Shown: positions 8,857-16,103, counted from the stretch's first letter. The stretch is 22,892 nucleotides of DNA from Pseudomonadota bacterium (GCA_023441105.1 JAEZQX010000375.1:1-22892); one strand, 5' to 3'. Program-made: numbers and translations. Notes: a model not told the origin generated them from the sequence alone.

Positions 8857-9321
8857 TCTTATTCCCGCTTCCTCCCGGAGCGTCGTGCAGTCGGCGAGGG
8901 AGTCGGGTCTAGTAAGACATCTTCCACCGTCTGCGCAGTCGTCGACACTGTCTCCGGCAGCGCGCTTCCGGTCCCCAACTGTGTGCGAGATCCGCCGATC
9001 CGGCGCTGCCAGCCGCATCTGAAGGCCGGCCACTGTGCGTGGCCGTCGACGCGAGGCCGGGCCGGATGCTGACTCACGAGCGGCTGTTCAGGCGCGTGCC
9101 CGGTCAGCCTCCTGGGGAGCCGCTCCGGCTCGCCGTCACGCTCGGCGCCGCTCCCTGCGCTCACCGAGCATTCCCGCGGCTCTCGCCAAGGAGCTGCAGC
9201 ATCGGACACGAGAGCGCAAAGCTGGACACCTTCGCGGTGTCGGTCGACACCTACACTAAGATCCTGACCGGAGCGCGGCATTCAGACGCCTGGCGGCGCG
9301 ATGAAGTGACAAGAGGCAGCG
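8857..9321. other. Gene-poor stretch downstream of tRNA-Glu
   Basis: These 465 bases contain no supported gene; open frames here are short and lack family resemblance. The only structure seen is the set of complementary GACACC/GGTGTC/GACACC segments at 9225-9251, followed by CTACACTAAG, where TACACT (9252-9257) is a weak -10 candidate for the beta-helix gene. No repeat of the tRNA-Glu 3' end was seen, so an integration boundary is not supported. Confidence 0.55.
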
Positions 9322-11211
9322 ATGAGCGCAGTGATTCCACGACTTCGGCTGGACAGCGACGCTCGCAGGGCTGTGCTGAAAGGTATCGCTGCGAATCTGC
9401 TCCTCACCCAGGGCGGAGCGGGTGCGGTCGCGCAGACGATACTCGCCAAGTCCGAAGAGTCGGTCAGCGTCAAGGACTTCGGCGCCGTGGGCGACGGCGT
9501 GGCAGACGATACGGTCCCCATCCAACGAGCCCTCGACACCGGCAGGAATGTCATGGTGCCTCCGGGTGAATACCGGCTGACCGCCAGCCTGACCCTCGCT
9601 GCTGATCACCAGGCCATCTTTGCTCACGGATGGTCCTCGGTCCTGCGGCAGACCGTCGGCACGCTCAATGTGGTGGAGGCCAACCGCAAGGCTGGTGTCG
9701 CAGTCCGCGGGCTGAAGCTCGTCGCGGCCGGTGCCAAGTCTTCGCTCACGAGCGGCTGCGGTGTGCTGTTTGCGGGTGTCACGCGAGGCGAAGTCTCCCG
9801 CTGCTGGGTCACGAATCACCTGGGCGCCGGCATCTGCTTGCAGAACAGCAATCAGAACCTGATCGAGGGAAATCGACTGACGGACTCTCCCGCCACCGAT
9901 GTGATGCGGCACACCGCGGCCGGCGCGGATATCGCCGTGATCTATGCCTCCTCGGCCAACTTGATACGAAGCAACTGGTGCGTCTCAGGCAATGCCTACG
10001 GCGTCTACATCCAGGCGATCAAGCCAGGCGACCTGGCCGAGGACAACCTGGTTGCCGGCAACGTGGTCAAGGACTGCCGCGCCTACGGCATCATCACCTA
10101 TCGCGTGGACTCCGCAGCCGGCGCGAGCGTCGACCGAACGATCCTTGTCGGAAACACTGTCAAGAACACCAAGGGATCGATCGCCGATGCGGTTCGAGGC
10201 CACACTTACGGTGCGGCGATCTACGTCCAGGGTTCCGAAGAAGCGGTTGTTGCGGACAACACCATCGATGGCTCGCACACGGCTGCTGTCACATTCCTCG
10301 AGCTCCTGGCGCCGGGAGCGATCGGCGCAACCAACCAGAGCAACATCACCATCACCGGCAACGTGATCCGGAATGCCGGGATGTACGGCATCCATGTTGG
10401 CGACCCTTCTGATATCGGGGCAGCCACCGGGCATGCCGTCGTCTCCGGCAACACCGTGAGATCGGTGGCGAAGGAAGGCATCCGTATCCACCGGCGGGGG
10501 CGAGCCATCGTGACCGGCAACGCGGTCGATACCACCACCGGCAGCGGCATCGCAATCCGCAACACCGTCCTGCGGCAAGGAATCGTGGTCTCCGGAAACA
10601 CGGTGCGCAACGTCGGTGGCCTTGCCGGCGTCCATGTCGCCTACGCTGACCAGCCAAAGGTGTCTGGCAACTCGGTGTACAGGGCAAGAACGCACGGCAT
10701 CTACGTCGAAGACTCGAATGATGTGGGCGTGGTCGACAATTCGGTGCGCGACCACGGACAGCGCGGCATCCAGATCGCGTCCTCGGTCACTCGGGCGCGT
10801 GTCGCCGGGAACGTCGTGCGCGGCAATGGCACGTCGGTCGCCGGAATCACCCTCGATGCTCCCACGCGCCTGGGCGAGAACCACGTCAGCAACTGCGTGA
10901 GCCTCTTTGCCGGAAGCTTCGCGCCTTTCGCAACGCTGGCCGTCAACAGCACCTCCCCGAGCGTCGCCGACGGGTCGAGCTTCGTGACCGGCAACACTTC
11001 GGCGACTGTGATCACCAATTTTTCAGGCGGCTATCACGGGCAGGAGATCCTGGTGGTGTTCCGGGACGCCAACACCACGCTGAACTTCTCCTCGTCGAAC
11101 TTGAAGGGGAATGGGGGAGTGGATCGGCTGATGAAGGTGGACGACTCGATCAAGGCGACTTACAACGCGACCCTGCTCGCGTGGTTCGTTACGATCAGTG
11201 CGGCTTCCTAG
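9322..11211 (+). CDS. Tat-exported right-handed beta-helix protein with pectate-lyase-3 N-terminus
   Basis: A 629-residue protein of unknown substrate. The N-terminus DARRAVLKGIAANLLL resembles a twin-arginine signal (RR-x-V-L-K) with likely cleavage near AVAQ (~38). SVKDFGAVGDGVADDT (~48-63) is the hallmark of pectate-lyase-3/tailspike-like folds. Residues ~130-500 hold many NxIxxNxVxxxxxxGI-type coils such as VSGNTVRNVGG and VVADNTIDGS, typical of parallel beta-helices binding or cutting polysaccharide. The C-terminal ~90 residues (GNTSATVITNFSGGYHGQEI, then FRDANTTLNF) look like a separate beta module also found behind phage tailspike and exopolysaccharide-lyase-like domains. The start ATG at 9322 has AAGAGG nearby. 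It follows a tRNA pair and converges on a receiver gene. Catalytic residues cannot be assigned; it may be a lyase, hydrolase, epimerase or adhesin. Confidence 0.8.
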   Translation: MSAVIPRLRLDSDARRAVLKGIAANLLLTQGGAGAVAQTILAKSEESVSVKDFGAVGDGVADDTVPIQRALDTGRNVMVPPGEYRLTASLTLAADHQAIFAHGWSSVLRQTVGTLNVVEANRKAGVAVRGLKLVAAGAKSSLTSGCGVLFAGVTRGEVSRCWVTNHLGAGICLQNSNQNLIEGNRLTDSPATDVMRHTAAGADIAVIYASSANLIRSNWCVSGNAYGVYIQAIKPGDLAEDNLVAGNVVKDCRAYGIITYRVDSAAGASVDRTILVGNTVKNTKGSIADAVRGHTYGAAIYVQGSEEAVVADNTIDGSHTAAVTFLELLAPGAIGATNQSNITITGNVIRNAGMYGIHVGDPSDIGAATGHAVVSGNTVRSVAKEGIRIHRRGRAIVTGNAVDTTTGSGIAIRNTVLRQGIVVSGNTVRNVGGLAGVHVAYADQPKVSGNSVYRARTHGIYVEDSNDVGVVDNSVRDHGQRGIQIASSVTRARVAGNVVRGNGTSVAGITLDAPTRLGENHVSNCVSLFAGSFAPFATLAVNSTSPSVADGSSFVTGNTSATVITNFSGGYHGQEILVVFRDANTTLNFSSSNLKGNGGVDRLMKVDDSIKATYNATLLAWFVTISAAS

Positions 11212-11232
11212 GGATGGCAGCACCGCCCTAGG
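11207..11232. repeat. Inverted repeat holding both converging stop codons
   Basis: CCTAGGG (11207-11213) and CCCTAGG (11226-11232) form a perfect 7-bp inverted repeat with a 12-base loop. The TAG stops of both converging genes (11209-11211 plus, 11230-11228 minus) lie inside its arms. It may form a short bidirectional 3' hairpin; no T-tract follows. Confidence 0.5.
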
Positions 11233-11608
11233 CCCGCAACTCCTCCTCCGCCAGGATCGATCGCACCAGCGACAGCATCGACCCGATCGGGAATGGCTTT
11301 CTCAGCATCGCGCGATAGCGATCGATCATCACGCGCACCGCGCTCTCCGACAACGCGCTGGTCACCAGGACCGGGACGCTGCCCAGCGCGGCATCGTATT
11401 GCATGGCGCGAAGCATTTCGGCGCCGTTCATGATCGGCATGGCGATATCGAGGATGACCAGGTCCACCGGAGACAGCTTGAGCTTGTTGAGACCGTCGCG
11501 GCCATTGACCGCCTCGAGCACGCGATAGCCTTCGCGCTCCAGCACGAAGGTCAGGATCTCGGCCGATTGCGATTCGTCGTCGACGACGAGGATCGTCTTC
11601 GGATTCAC
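11228..11608 (-). CDS. Single-domain response regulator (CheY-like receiver)
   Basis: A 126-residue stand-alone receiver domain with no output domain. The acidic pair is D10-D11 in ILVVDDES, the phospho-acceptor is D54 in LVILDIAMP, the Thr of LVTSAL stands at the switch position, and the conserved lysine is in LRKPF. The start is a GTG at 11608 because the conserved fold begins there; GGCGGGGGG lies upstream. It follows the histidine kinase gene by 84 bp on the same strand, so it is the probable partner in a phosphorelay or protein-contact output. The target is unknown. Confidence 0.85.
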   Translation of the reverse strand: MNPKTILVVDDESQSAEILTFVLEREGYRVLEAVNGRDGLNKLKLSPVDLVILDIAMPIMNGAEMLRAMQYDAALGSVPVLVTSALSESAVRVMIDRYRAMLRKPFPIGSMLSLVRSILAEEELRA

Positions 11609-11692
11609 GCGTGACCCCCCGCCCGATCAGGCGCCGTGAGGCTGGCGAGCGGCAGCGTTCGGCGTGTTCCGGCCATGATGCTTCCATGCCGT

Positions 11693-12496
11693 CTAGGCCG
11701 GCGCGACTTCCGGACTCCACCTCGGCAGGTAGGTCGTGAAGGTGGAGCCGCAGCCGCTGGCGCTCGCGACCTCGAGATAGCCCCCATGTGCCTCCAGGAG
11801 GTTCCTGGCCAGCCATAGGCCGCCACCGAAGCCACCCTTCGAGAGGTCGCTGTTCCGCATCATCTCGGCGAAGTCGCTGTTCATCATCTCCTGCTCGAGC
11901 GCCGGTATCCCGGCGCCATGGTCGGTGACCTGGACCCGGACGATGTTGTGACCGGTATCGGCGGCGGAGACGAGCACCGGCGCGCCGGCACCGAACCGGA
12001 TGGCATTGGACACGAGATTGCCCAGCGCCTGCTCGAGTGCGGCGCTGTTCCACCGGCCGACCAGGTCGCCTTCGCATTCGATGTGCAGGGGGCTGTCGTT
12101 CAGCCGCGATTGCGGCGAATAGAGGTCCTCGACATGGCGCAGCACCTCGCGGATGTCCACCAGGCCGAAGTCGAGGCTATGCAGGCCGCCGGCCATGCGC
12201 GAAAGGTCCAGCATCATCGAACAGCGCTGGAGCAACCACTGCAGCGTCCGGTCCACCTGCCGGAGCCGGTCGGCGAGCACCCGGTCGCCGCGTTCCGACG
12301 CCATCCGCAGGCTGTCGCCGATCTGCAGGCCGATGGCATGGATGGGATTGCGCAACTCATGCGCGGCAACCGCGAGGAGCTGGTCCCGGGCGCTCACCTG
12401 GGCTTCCAGCTCCAGGATCCTGCCAAGCAGCGTTGCTACGCGGCGCGGATCTTCCGGCGGCCTCTCCGTATGGGCATCCCTACCGCTCAATCCCAT
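11693..12496 (-). CDS. Soluble histidine kinase without sensor domain
   Basis: A 267-residue two-component kinase. After a short coiled N-terminus (about 18-40) the H-box AAHELRNPIHAIG places the phospho-histidine at H46. The HATPase part has the N-box NLVSNAIRFG, G1 DHGAGIP, G2 GGFGGGLWLARN and the ending LEAHGGYLEVASASGCGSTFTTYLP. No transmembrane segment, PAS or GAF domain is present, so the input must come from a partner protein. The ATP lid between G1 and G2 carries an internal near-duplication (MMNSD...MMRNSD) and lacks a recognisable F-box. The ATG at 12496 has GGAGG at good spacing. It is flanked by two response regulator genes on the same strand. Confidence 0.87.
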   Translation of the reverse strand: MGLSGRDAHTERPPEDPRRVATLLGRILELEAQVSARDQLLAVAAHELRNPIHAIGLQIGDSLRMASERGDRVLADRLRQVDRTLQWLLQRCSMMLDLSRMAGGLHSLDFGLVDIREVLRHVEDLYSPQSRLNDSPLHIECEGDLVGRWNSAALEQALGNLVSNAIRFGAGAPVLVSAADTGHNIVRVQVTDHGAGIPALEQEMMNSDFAEMMRNSDLSKGGFGGGLWLARNLLEAHGGYLEVASASGCGSTFTTYLPRWSPEVAPA

Positions 12497-12932
12497 TCGT
12501 GCCTCCAGCTACCGCACTGCAGCCCGACGACCATCGTCCGCGCGATGACTGCGTCTTCCGGGCGCTGACGGGCACAGCAATTATCGGGCCGGGCTTGGGC
12601 GGATCTGTCGACGATGCGCCGGTAAGTCGTACCGATGGTGCCGACGTAGTGGCAGCGGGGCAGGGCCGGGCGACGGAAGACTCGTCATCGCACATCGTCC
12701 CGGCCACCGCCCCACCACCGCCGGCGAGCGGGATGCGGGGGCGCCGCATCGAATTCGTCATCCGCCGGCGACCGGGGCCTCTGCGGCTGGCGTCGCGCCA
12801 GCCAGGCAAGGTGTCGGGCCTGAGCGGATGGCCCAGGATACCTGGGCAGGGTCACGGCGCAACCGGTGGAAAACCTTGTCAACCGATCCGGACATGCGCC
12901 AACGGCTGCAACGGCCGGACCAGGCGCGGCGC
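12497..12932. other. Intergenic stretch between kinase and LuxR-type regulator
   Basis: There are 436 bases without a supported gene. A perfect 7-bp hairpin GCCCAGG-ATA-CCTGGGC lies at 12831-12847, about 85 bases beyond the 3' end of the LuxR-type regulator gene, and may mark the end of its transcript although no T-tract is present. GATAAT on the minus strand (12583-12578) is a weak -10 candidate for the kinase gene. Nothing else stands out. Confidence 0.45.
12831..12847 (-). terminator. Possible terminator hairpin after LuxR-type regulator
   Basis: Perfect 7-bp stem GCCCAGG/CCTGGGC with a 3-base loop, downstream of the minus-strand regulator gene. It lacks a following U-run, so the call is weak. 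Confidence 0.3.
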
Positions 12933-13691
12933 TCAGCGGGACTTGCGGCTGTTCATGTCGTCCACCCGGATGCCGCTGCGAGTGGCCGCCACCACCACCT
13001 GCGCGCGGGTGGCCACGCCCAGCGCTCGCAGGATGGCGCTGACGTGGACCTTGACCGTTCCCTCCGCCAGATCCAGCTCCTTGCAGATGGCCTTGTTGGG
13101 CAGGCCGAGCAGCATCAGCCGCAGCACGCCGCGCTGGCGTTCCGTGAGGCCAAGGTGGCGCCCGTCGCTGTACTCCCTCGGCGGCAACTGCGCCGGCGAG
13201 GGGAAGAAGGTGCGCGAGGCCATGGTGGAAGGCGACAGCGATGCCGGCGCATCCTGCACGCCCCCGGAATCGCCGATGCCGTTGCCGGCCTGGCGCCGGG
13301 CGAGATCCGGGAAGGCCGGCTGTCCTGCCAGCGCCCGGCGGATGGTGTCCAGCAGCCTGTCCAGCCCGTAGCTCTTGGGGATGAAGCCGATGGCGCCGGC
13401 GGCCTGGCAGGCCTGCACGGTGGCCGCGTCGTAGATGGCGGAGACCGCGATCACCCGGCTGCCGGGCGCCCGGCTGCGAAAGGCGCCGATGGTGGCGGTG
13501 CCGCAGGCATCCGGCAGGTTCAGGTCCAGCAGCACCAGATCGGGCTGCGACTGGGTGGCGAGCTGGCGGAAGGCATCCTGCAGCGAGCCAGCCAGCACCA
13601 CCATCACGTCCTCAGTCAGGGTCTCCAGGGCCGTCCGCAAGGCACCGCGCATCATCGGATGGTCATCCACCACCAGCACTTTGACGGTCAT
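12933..13691 (-). CDS. NarL/FixJ-family response regulator with LuxR-type HTH
   Basis: A 252-residue two-component transcription factor. The receiver (1-120) has D9-D10 in VVDDHP, phospho-acceptor D56 in LVLLDLNLP, and lysine in FIPKSYG. The LuxR-type helix-turn-helix at about 185-245 reads LTERQRGVLRLMLLGLPNKAI with EGTVKVHVSAILRALGV. The two are joined by an unusually long, Ser/Pro/Gly-rich linker of about 50 residues. The start ATG at 13691 is set by the conserved MTVKVLVVDDH; GGGGA lies upstream. It heads the group of three signalling genes, but 436 bases separate it from the kinase. The target genes are unknown. Confidence 0.88.
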   Translation of the reverse strand: MTVKVLVVDDHPMMRGALRTALETLTEDVMVVLAGSLQDAFRQLATQSQPDLVLLDLNLPDACGTATIGAFRSRAPGSRVIAVSAIYDAATVQACQAAGAIGFIPKSYGLDRLLDTIRRALAGQPAFPDLARRQAGNGIGDSGGVQDAPASLSPSTMASRTFFPSPAQLPPREYSDGRHLGLTERQRGVLRLMLLGLPNKAICKELDLAEGTVKVHVSAILRALGVATRAQVVVAATRSGIRVDDMNSRKSR

Positions 13692-13714
13692 GTTCGGTCC
13701 CCGGAGTAGCTTCA

Positions 13715-13744
13715 ATCGTTGCATCGGGGTCCGTGCAGTGTCAA
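13715..13744 (-). promoter_or_regulatory. Promoter of the LuxR-type regulator gene
   Basis: On the minus strand a perfect TTGACA (13744-13739) is followed after 18 bp by AACGAT (13720-13715), preceded by TG-C as an extended -10. It gives a leader of roughly 15-20 nt to the ATG at 13691. The weak -10 with a consensus -35 suits a regulated promoter. Confidence 0.6.
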
Positions 13745-13790
13745 TGCAGGCGGGTACAGGCGGACGTAGTTCAGTTGGCTGAAAGGTGGT

Positions 13791-13826
13791 GCGACAGGCA
13801 GGCAAAGGGCGACAGGTAGGCAGAGG
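13791..13826. repeat. 18-bp tandem direct repeat upstream of regulator promoter
   Basis: GCGACAGGCAGGCAAAGG (13791-13808) is followed directly by GCGACAGGTAGGCAGAGG (13809-13826), 16 of 18 identical. It lies 47-82 bp upstream of the -35 of the minus-strand regulator promoter, a position fitting activator sites. The 18-bp period is not an exact number of helical turns. Confidence 0.55.
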
Positions 13827-13881
13827 GCCCTCGGCATGCCGCCAGGAGTCGTCCGGAGCCGATTGGGGTTAACCAAGGCAA

Positions 13882-13909
13882 GCGCCGGCTTGCCAGCGCG
13901 AGCCGGCGC
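13882..13909. promoter_or_regulatory. 9-bp inverted repeat overlapping the paaG-liv promoter
   Basis: GCGCCGGCT (13882-13890) and AGCCGGCGC (13901-13909) are perfectly complementary with a 10-bp spacer. The left arm touches the -35 and the right arm fills the promoter spacer, so a protein bound here would block RNA polymerase. It could instead be a hairpin in read-through RNA. Confidence 0.45.
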
Positions 13910-13918
13910 AACTACTAT
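13890..13918 (+). promoter_or_regulatory. Sigma70-like promoter of the paaG-liv operon
   Basis: TTGCCA (13890-13895, five of six to consensus), a 17-bp spacer, and TACTAT (13913-13918, four of six). The expected transcription start is near 13925, within the palindrome described next, and about 60 bases before the likely TTG start of the first gene. Confidence 0.6.
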
Positions 13919-13920
13919 CC

Positions 13921-13934
13921 ACCGACCGGTCGGT
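13921..13934. promoter_or_regulatory. Perfect 14-bp palindromic operator
   Basis: ACCGACCGGTCGGT is fully self-complementary and lies two bases after the -10, over the expected start of transcription: a classic repressor position. Palindromes of this general ACCG...CGGT type are bound by TetR-family repressors of CoA-linked catabolism such as PaaR (family knowledge, exact consensus not checked). A PaaG-type gene downstream fits. No tetR gene is in the window. Confidence 0.6.
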
Positions 13935-13983
13935 CAAGAATAGACCGCTGCTGCTGCATGCCCCTCGTTTCGTGGAGACCTGG

Positions 13984-14784
13984 TTGTCTGACGAGCCCAT
14001 TCTGACCTCGCAGGAAGGCGGCGTCCTGACGCTCACGCTGAACCGACCCGCCGCGCTCAACAGCTTCAACGAGCCCATGCACCGGCAGCTGCGGGCCGCG
14101 CTCGACGGTGCTGCGCTCGATTCCGAGGTGCGTTGCGTGCTGCTGACCGGATCTGGCCGCGGCTTCTGTGCCGGCCAGGACTTGGCCGATCCGCTGGTCT
14201 CGCCTGCGGCGCCCGGAGAGGCGCCGAAGGATCTTGGCCGGGCGATCGACTTGCACTACAAGCCGCTGGTGCTGCGCCTGAAGTCGATGCCGGTGCCGGT
14301 CGTCGCCGCCGTCAATGGCGTAGCCGCGGGCGCCGGTGCCAACCTCGCCCTGAACTGCGACCTGGTGGTGGCGGCGCAGTCGGCCAGCTTCATCCAGGCG
14401 TTCTCCAGGATCGGCCTGGTACCGGACACCGGCGGCACCTGGTTGCTGCCCCGCCTGGTGGGCCGGGCGCGGGCGCTCGGGCTGGCCATGCTCGGCGACA
14501 AGCTGAGCGCCGAGGAGGCGGAGCGTTTCGGCCTCATCTGGAAGTGCGTCGCCGACACGGCGCTGGCCGATGAAGCCAAGGCCCTGGCGCAGCGGCTGGC
14601 GGCGCTGCCGGCACGGGCGCTGGCGGAAACCCGCCGCGCCATGGACAATGCGCAGCACCTGACGCTCGAGCAGGCGCTCGACGAGGAGTCGCGGCTGCAG
14701 GCGCAACTCGGTCGGGCGCACGACTATGCCGAAGGCGTGGCCGCGTTCGCCGCCCGGCGCCCTCCCGTATTCACCGACCGCTGA
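13984..14784 (+). CDS. paaG: PaaG-type enoyl-CoA hydratase/isomerase
   Basis: Crotonase-fold enzyme most like PaaG, which isomerises the 1,2-epoxyphenylacetyl-CoA ring to the oxepin in phenylacetate breakdown. It has 266 residues. The oxyanion-hole segment GRGFCAGQDLAD, then AAGAGANLALNCDLVVAA, and SASFIQAFSRIGLVPDTGGT with D148 as the likely catalytic Asp are the PaaG pattern rather than that of a plain hydratase. The TTG at 13984 is chosen as start: GGAG lies 6 bases before it and the product then begins MSDEPIL, as homologues do. The GTG at 13972 is the alternative but lacks a ribosome site. No other paa genes are present in the window. It is the first gene of the probable operon running to the TauE gene. 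Confidence 0.83.
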   Translation: MSDEPILTSQEGGVLTLTLNRPAALNSFNEPMHRQLRAALDGAALDSEVRCVLLTGSGRGFCAGQDLADPLVSPAAPGEAPKDLGRAIDLHYKPLVLRLKSMPVPVVAAVNGVAAGAGANLALNCDLVVAAQSASFIQAFSRIGLVPDTGGTWLLPRLVGRARALGLAMLGDKLSAEEAERFGLIWKCVADTALADEAKALAQRLAALPARALAETRRAMDNAQHLTLEQALDEESRLQAQLGRAHDYAEGVAAFAARRPPVFTDR

Positions 14785-14899
14785 ACCTCGATTCCCTGAA
14801 CTCGGCGCTGCCGCCTGACCCGCCGACGAGGGGCGGCCGCCAGCGGCGGTTCCACCCGACAGCGACATTCCCCAACCTCACCCGATGGAGACAAACCCG

Positions 14900-16045
14900 A
14901 TGAAGTTCCTGAAACCTGCTGTCCTGGTGGCGAGCGTGCTGGCCACTGCGCTGGCACATGCCGACATCAACGTCGGCGTGACCCTGTCGGCAACCGGACC
15001 TGCCGCCTCGCTCGGCATTCCGGAGAAGAACACCATCACTCTGATGCCCAAGACCATCGCGGGCGAGAAGATCAACTACATCGTCCTCGACGACGGCAGC
15101 GATACCACCGCGGCGGTGAACAATACCCGCAAGCTGATCGCCGAGAGCAAGGTCGACATCGTCCTGGGCTCGACCGTCACGCCGAACTCGCTGGCGATGA
15201 TCGACGTGGTTGCCGAAGCGCGCACGCCGATGATCTCGATCGCCGCCTCCGCCCGCATCGTCGAGCCGATGGACGAGAAGAAGAAATGGGTGTTCAAGAC
15301 CCCGCAGAACGACATCATGATGTCGCTGGCGATCGCCGAGCACATGGCGTCGGCCGGCGTGAAGACGATCGGCTTCATCGGCTTCTCGGATGCCTATGGC
15401 GAGGGCTGGTTCCAGGAGTTCACCAAGGCGGCTGAGCTGAAGAAGCTCAAGATCGTCGCCAACGAGCGCTATGGCCGCTCCGATACGTCGGTCACCGGCC
15501 AGGCGCTGAAGATCATCTCGGCTCGTCCCGATGCGGTGCTGGTCGCCGGCTCGGGCACGCCCGCCGCTTTGCCGCAGACGACCCTGAAGGAACGCGGCTA
15601 CAAGGGCAAGGTCTACCAGACGCACGGCGTCGCCAATGCGGACTTCCTGCGCGTCGGCGGCAAGGATGTCGAAGGCACCCTGCTGCCGGCCGGCCCGGTG
15701 CTGGTTGCCGCCCAGCTGCCCGACAGCAATCCGGTGAAGAAGTCGGCGCTGGCCTATGTGTCGGCCTACGAGTCGGCCTACGGCAAGGGTTCGGTCTCGA
15801 CCTTCGGCGCCCACGCCTGGGATGCCGGCCTGCTGATGGCCGCGGCCATTCCCACCGCCCTCAAGGCGGCCAAGCCCGGCACGCCGGAGTTCCGCGCCGC
15901 CCTGCGCGACGCGCTGGAGCAGGTGAAGGACTTGTCGGGCGCCCATGGTGTGTTCAACATGTCGGCTACCGACCACCTCGGACTCGACCAGCGGGCACGG
16001 GTGATGGTCAAGATCGAGAACGGCACCTGGAAGTACCAGCCCTGA
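14900..16045 (+). CDS. ABC transporter periplasmic binding protein, branched-chain/aromatic-acid type
   Basis: A type-1 periplasmic binding protein of the LivK family, 381 residues. Residues 1-22 (MKFLKPAVLVASVLATALAHA) are a Sec signal peptide. The mature part starts DINVGVTLSATGPAASLGIPEKNT, with YIVLDDGSDTTAAVNNTRKL and a second-lobe segment IGFIGFSDAYGEGWFQEF. The ATG at 14900 is preferred over 14885, because GGAGA at 14887-14891 is a well-spaced ribosome site and the signal peptide then begins correctly. The LSATGPAASLGIPEKN pattern is, from memory, typical of the subgroup that binds aromatic acids such as p-coumarate rather than leucine; this is not certain. It lies 115 bp after paaG and 122 bp before the permease, with a hairpin in the latter gap. 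Confidence 0.87.
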   Translation: MKFLKPAVLVASVLATALAHADINVGVTLSATGPAASLGIPEKNTITLMPKTIAGEKINYIVLDDGSDTTAAVNNTRKLIAESKVDIVLGSTVTPNSLAMIDVVAEARTPMISIAASARIVEPMDEKKKWVFKTPQNDIMMSLAIAEHMASAGVKTIGFIGFSDAYGEGWFQEFTKAAELKKLKIVANERYGRSDTSVTGQALKIISARPDAVLVAGSGTPAALPQTTLKERGYKGKVYQTHGVANADFLRVGGKDVEGTLLPAGPVLVAAQLPDSNPVKKSALAYVSAYESAYGKGSVSTFGAHAWDAGLLMAAAIPTALKAAKPGTPEFRAALRDALEQVKDLSGAHGVFNMSATDHLGLDQRARVMVKIENGTWKYQP

Positions 16046-16103
16046 GCCGACGGCCTGAATCAACAGCCCGTGACAACGGCCGCAGCTGACGGCCGATGAG
16101 CAT

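Noticed and set aside
8800..9033. 77-residue minus-strand frame with VGDSNPCTHRERV
   Set aside because: This peptide arises from reading tRNA-Glu backwards, a common false annotation.
8834..9321. Possible integrated element using tRNA-Glu as attachment site
   Set aside because: No integrase gene and no second copy of the tRNA 3' end were seen in the window, so an island boundary is not supported.
9322..11211. Beta-helix repeats as a DNA repeat array or CRISPR
   Set aside because: The periodicity is at protein level (beta-helix coils) with diverged codons; there are no identical repeats with spacers.
13972..14784. GTG at 13972 as start of the paaG-like gene
   Set aside because: No ribosome site upstream, while its own GTGGAG supplies one for the TTG at 13984, after which the protein aligns with typical PaaG N-termini.
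14885..14899. ATG at 14885 as start of the binding protein
   Set aside because: It would put METNP before the signal peptide and uses the GGAGA that serves the ATG at 14900.
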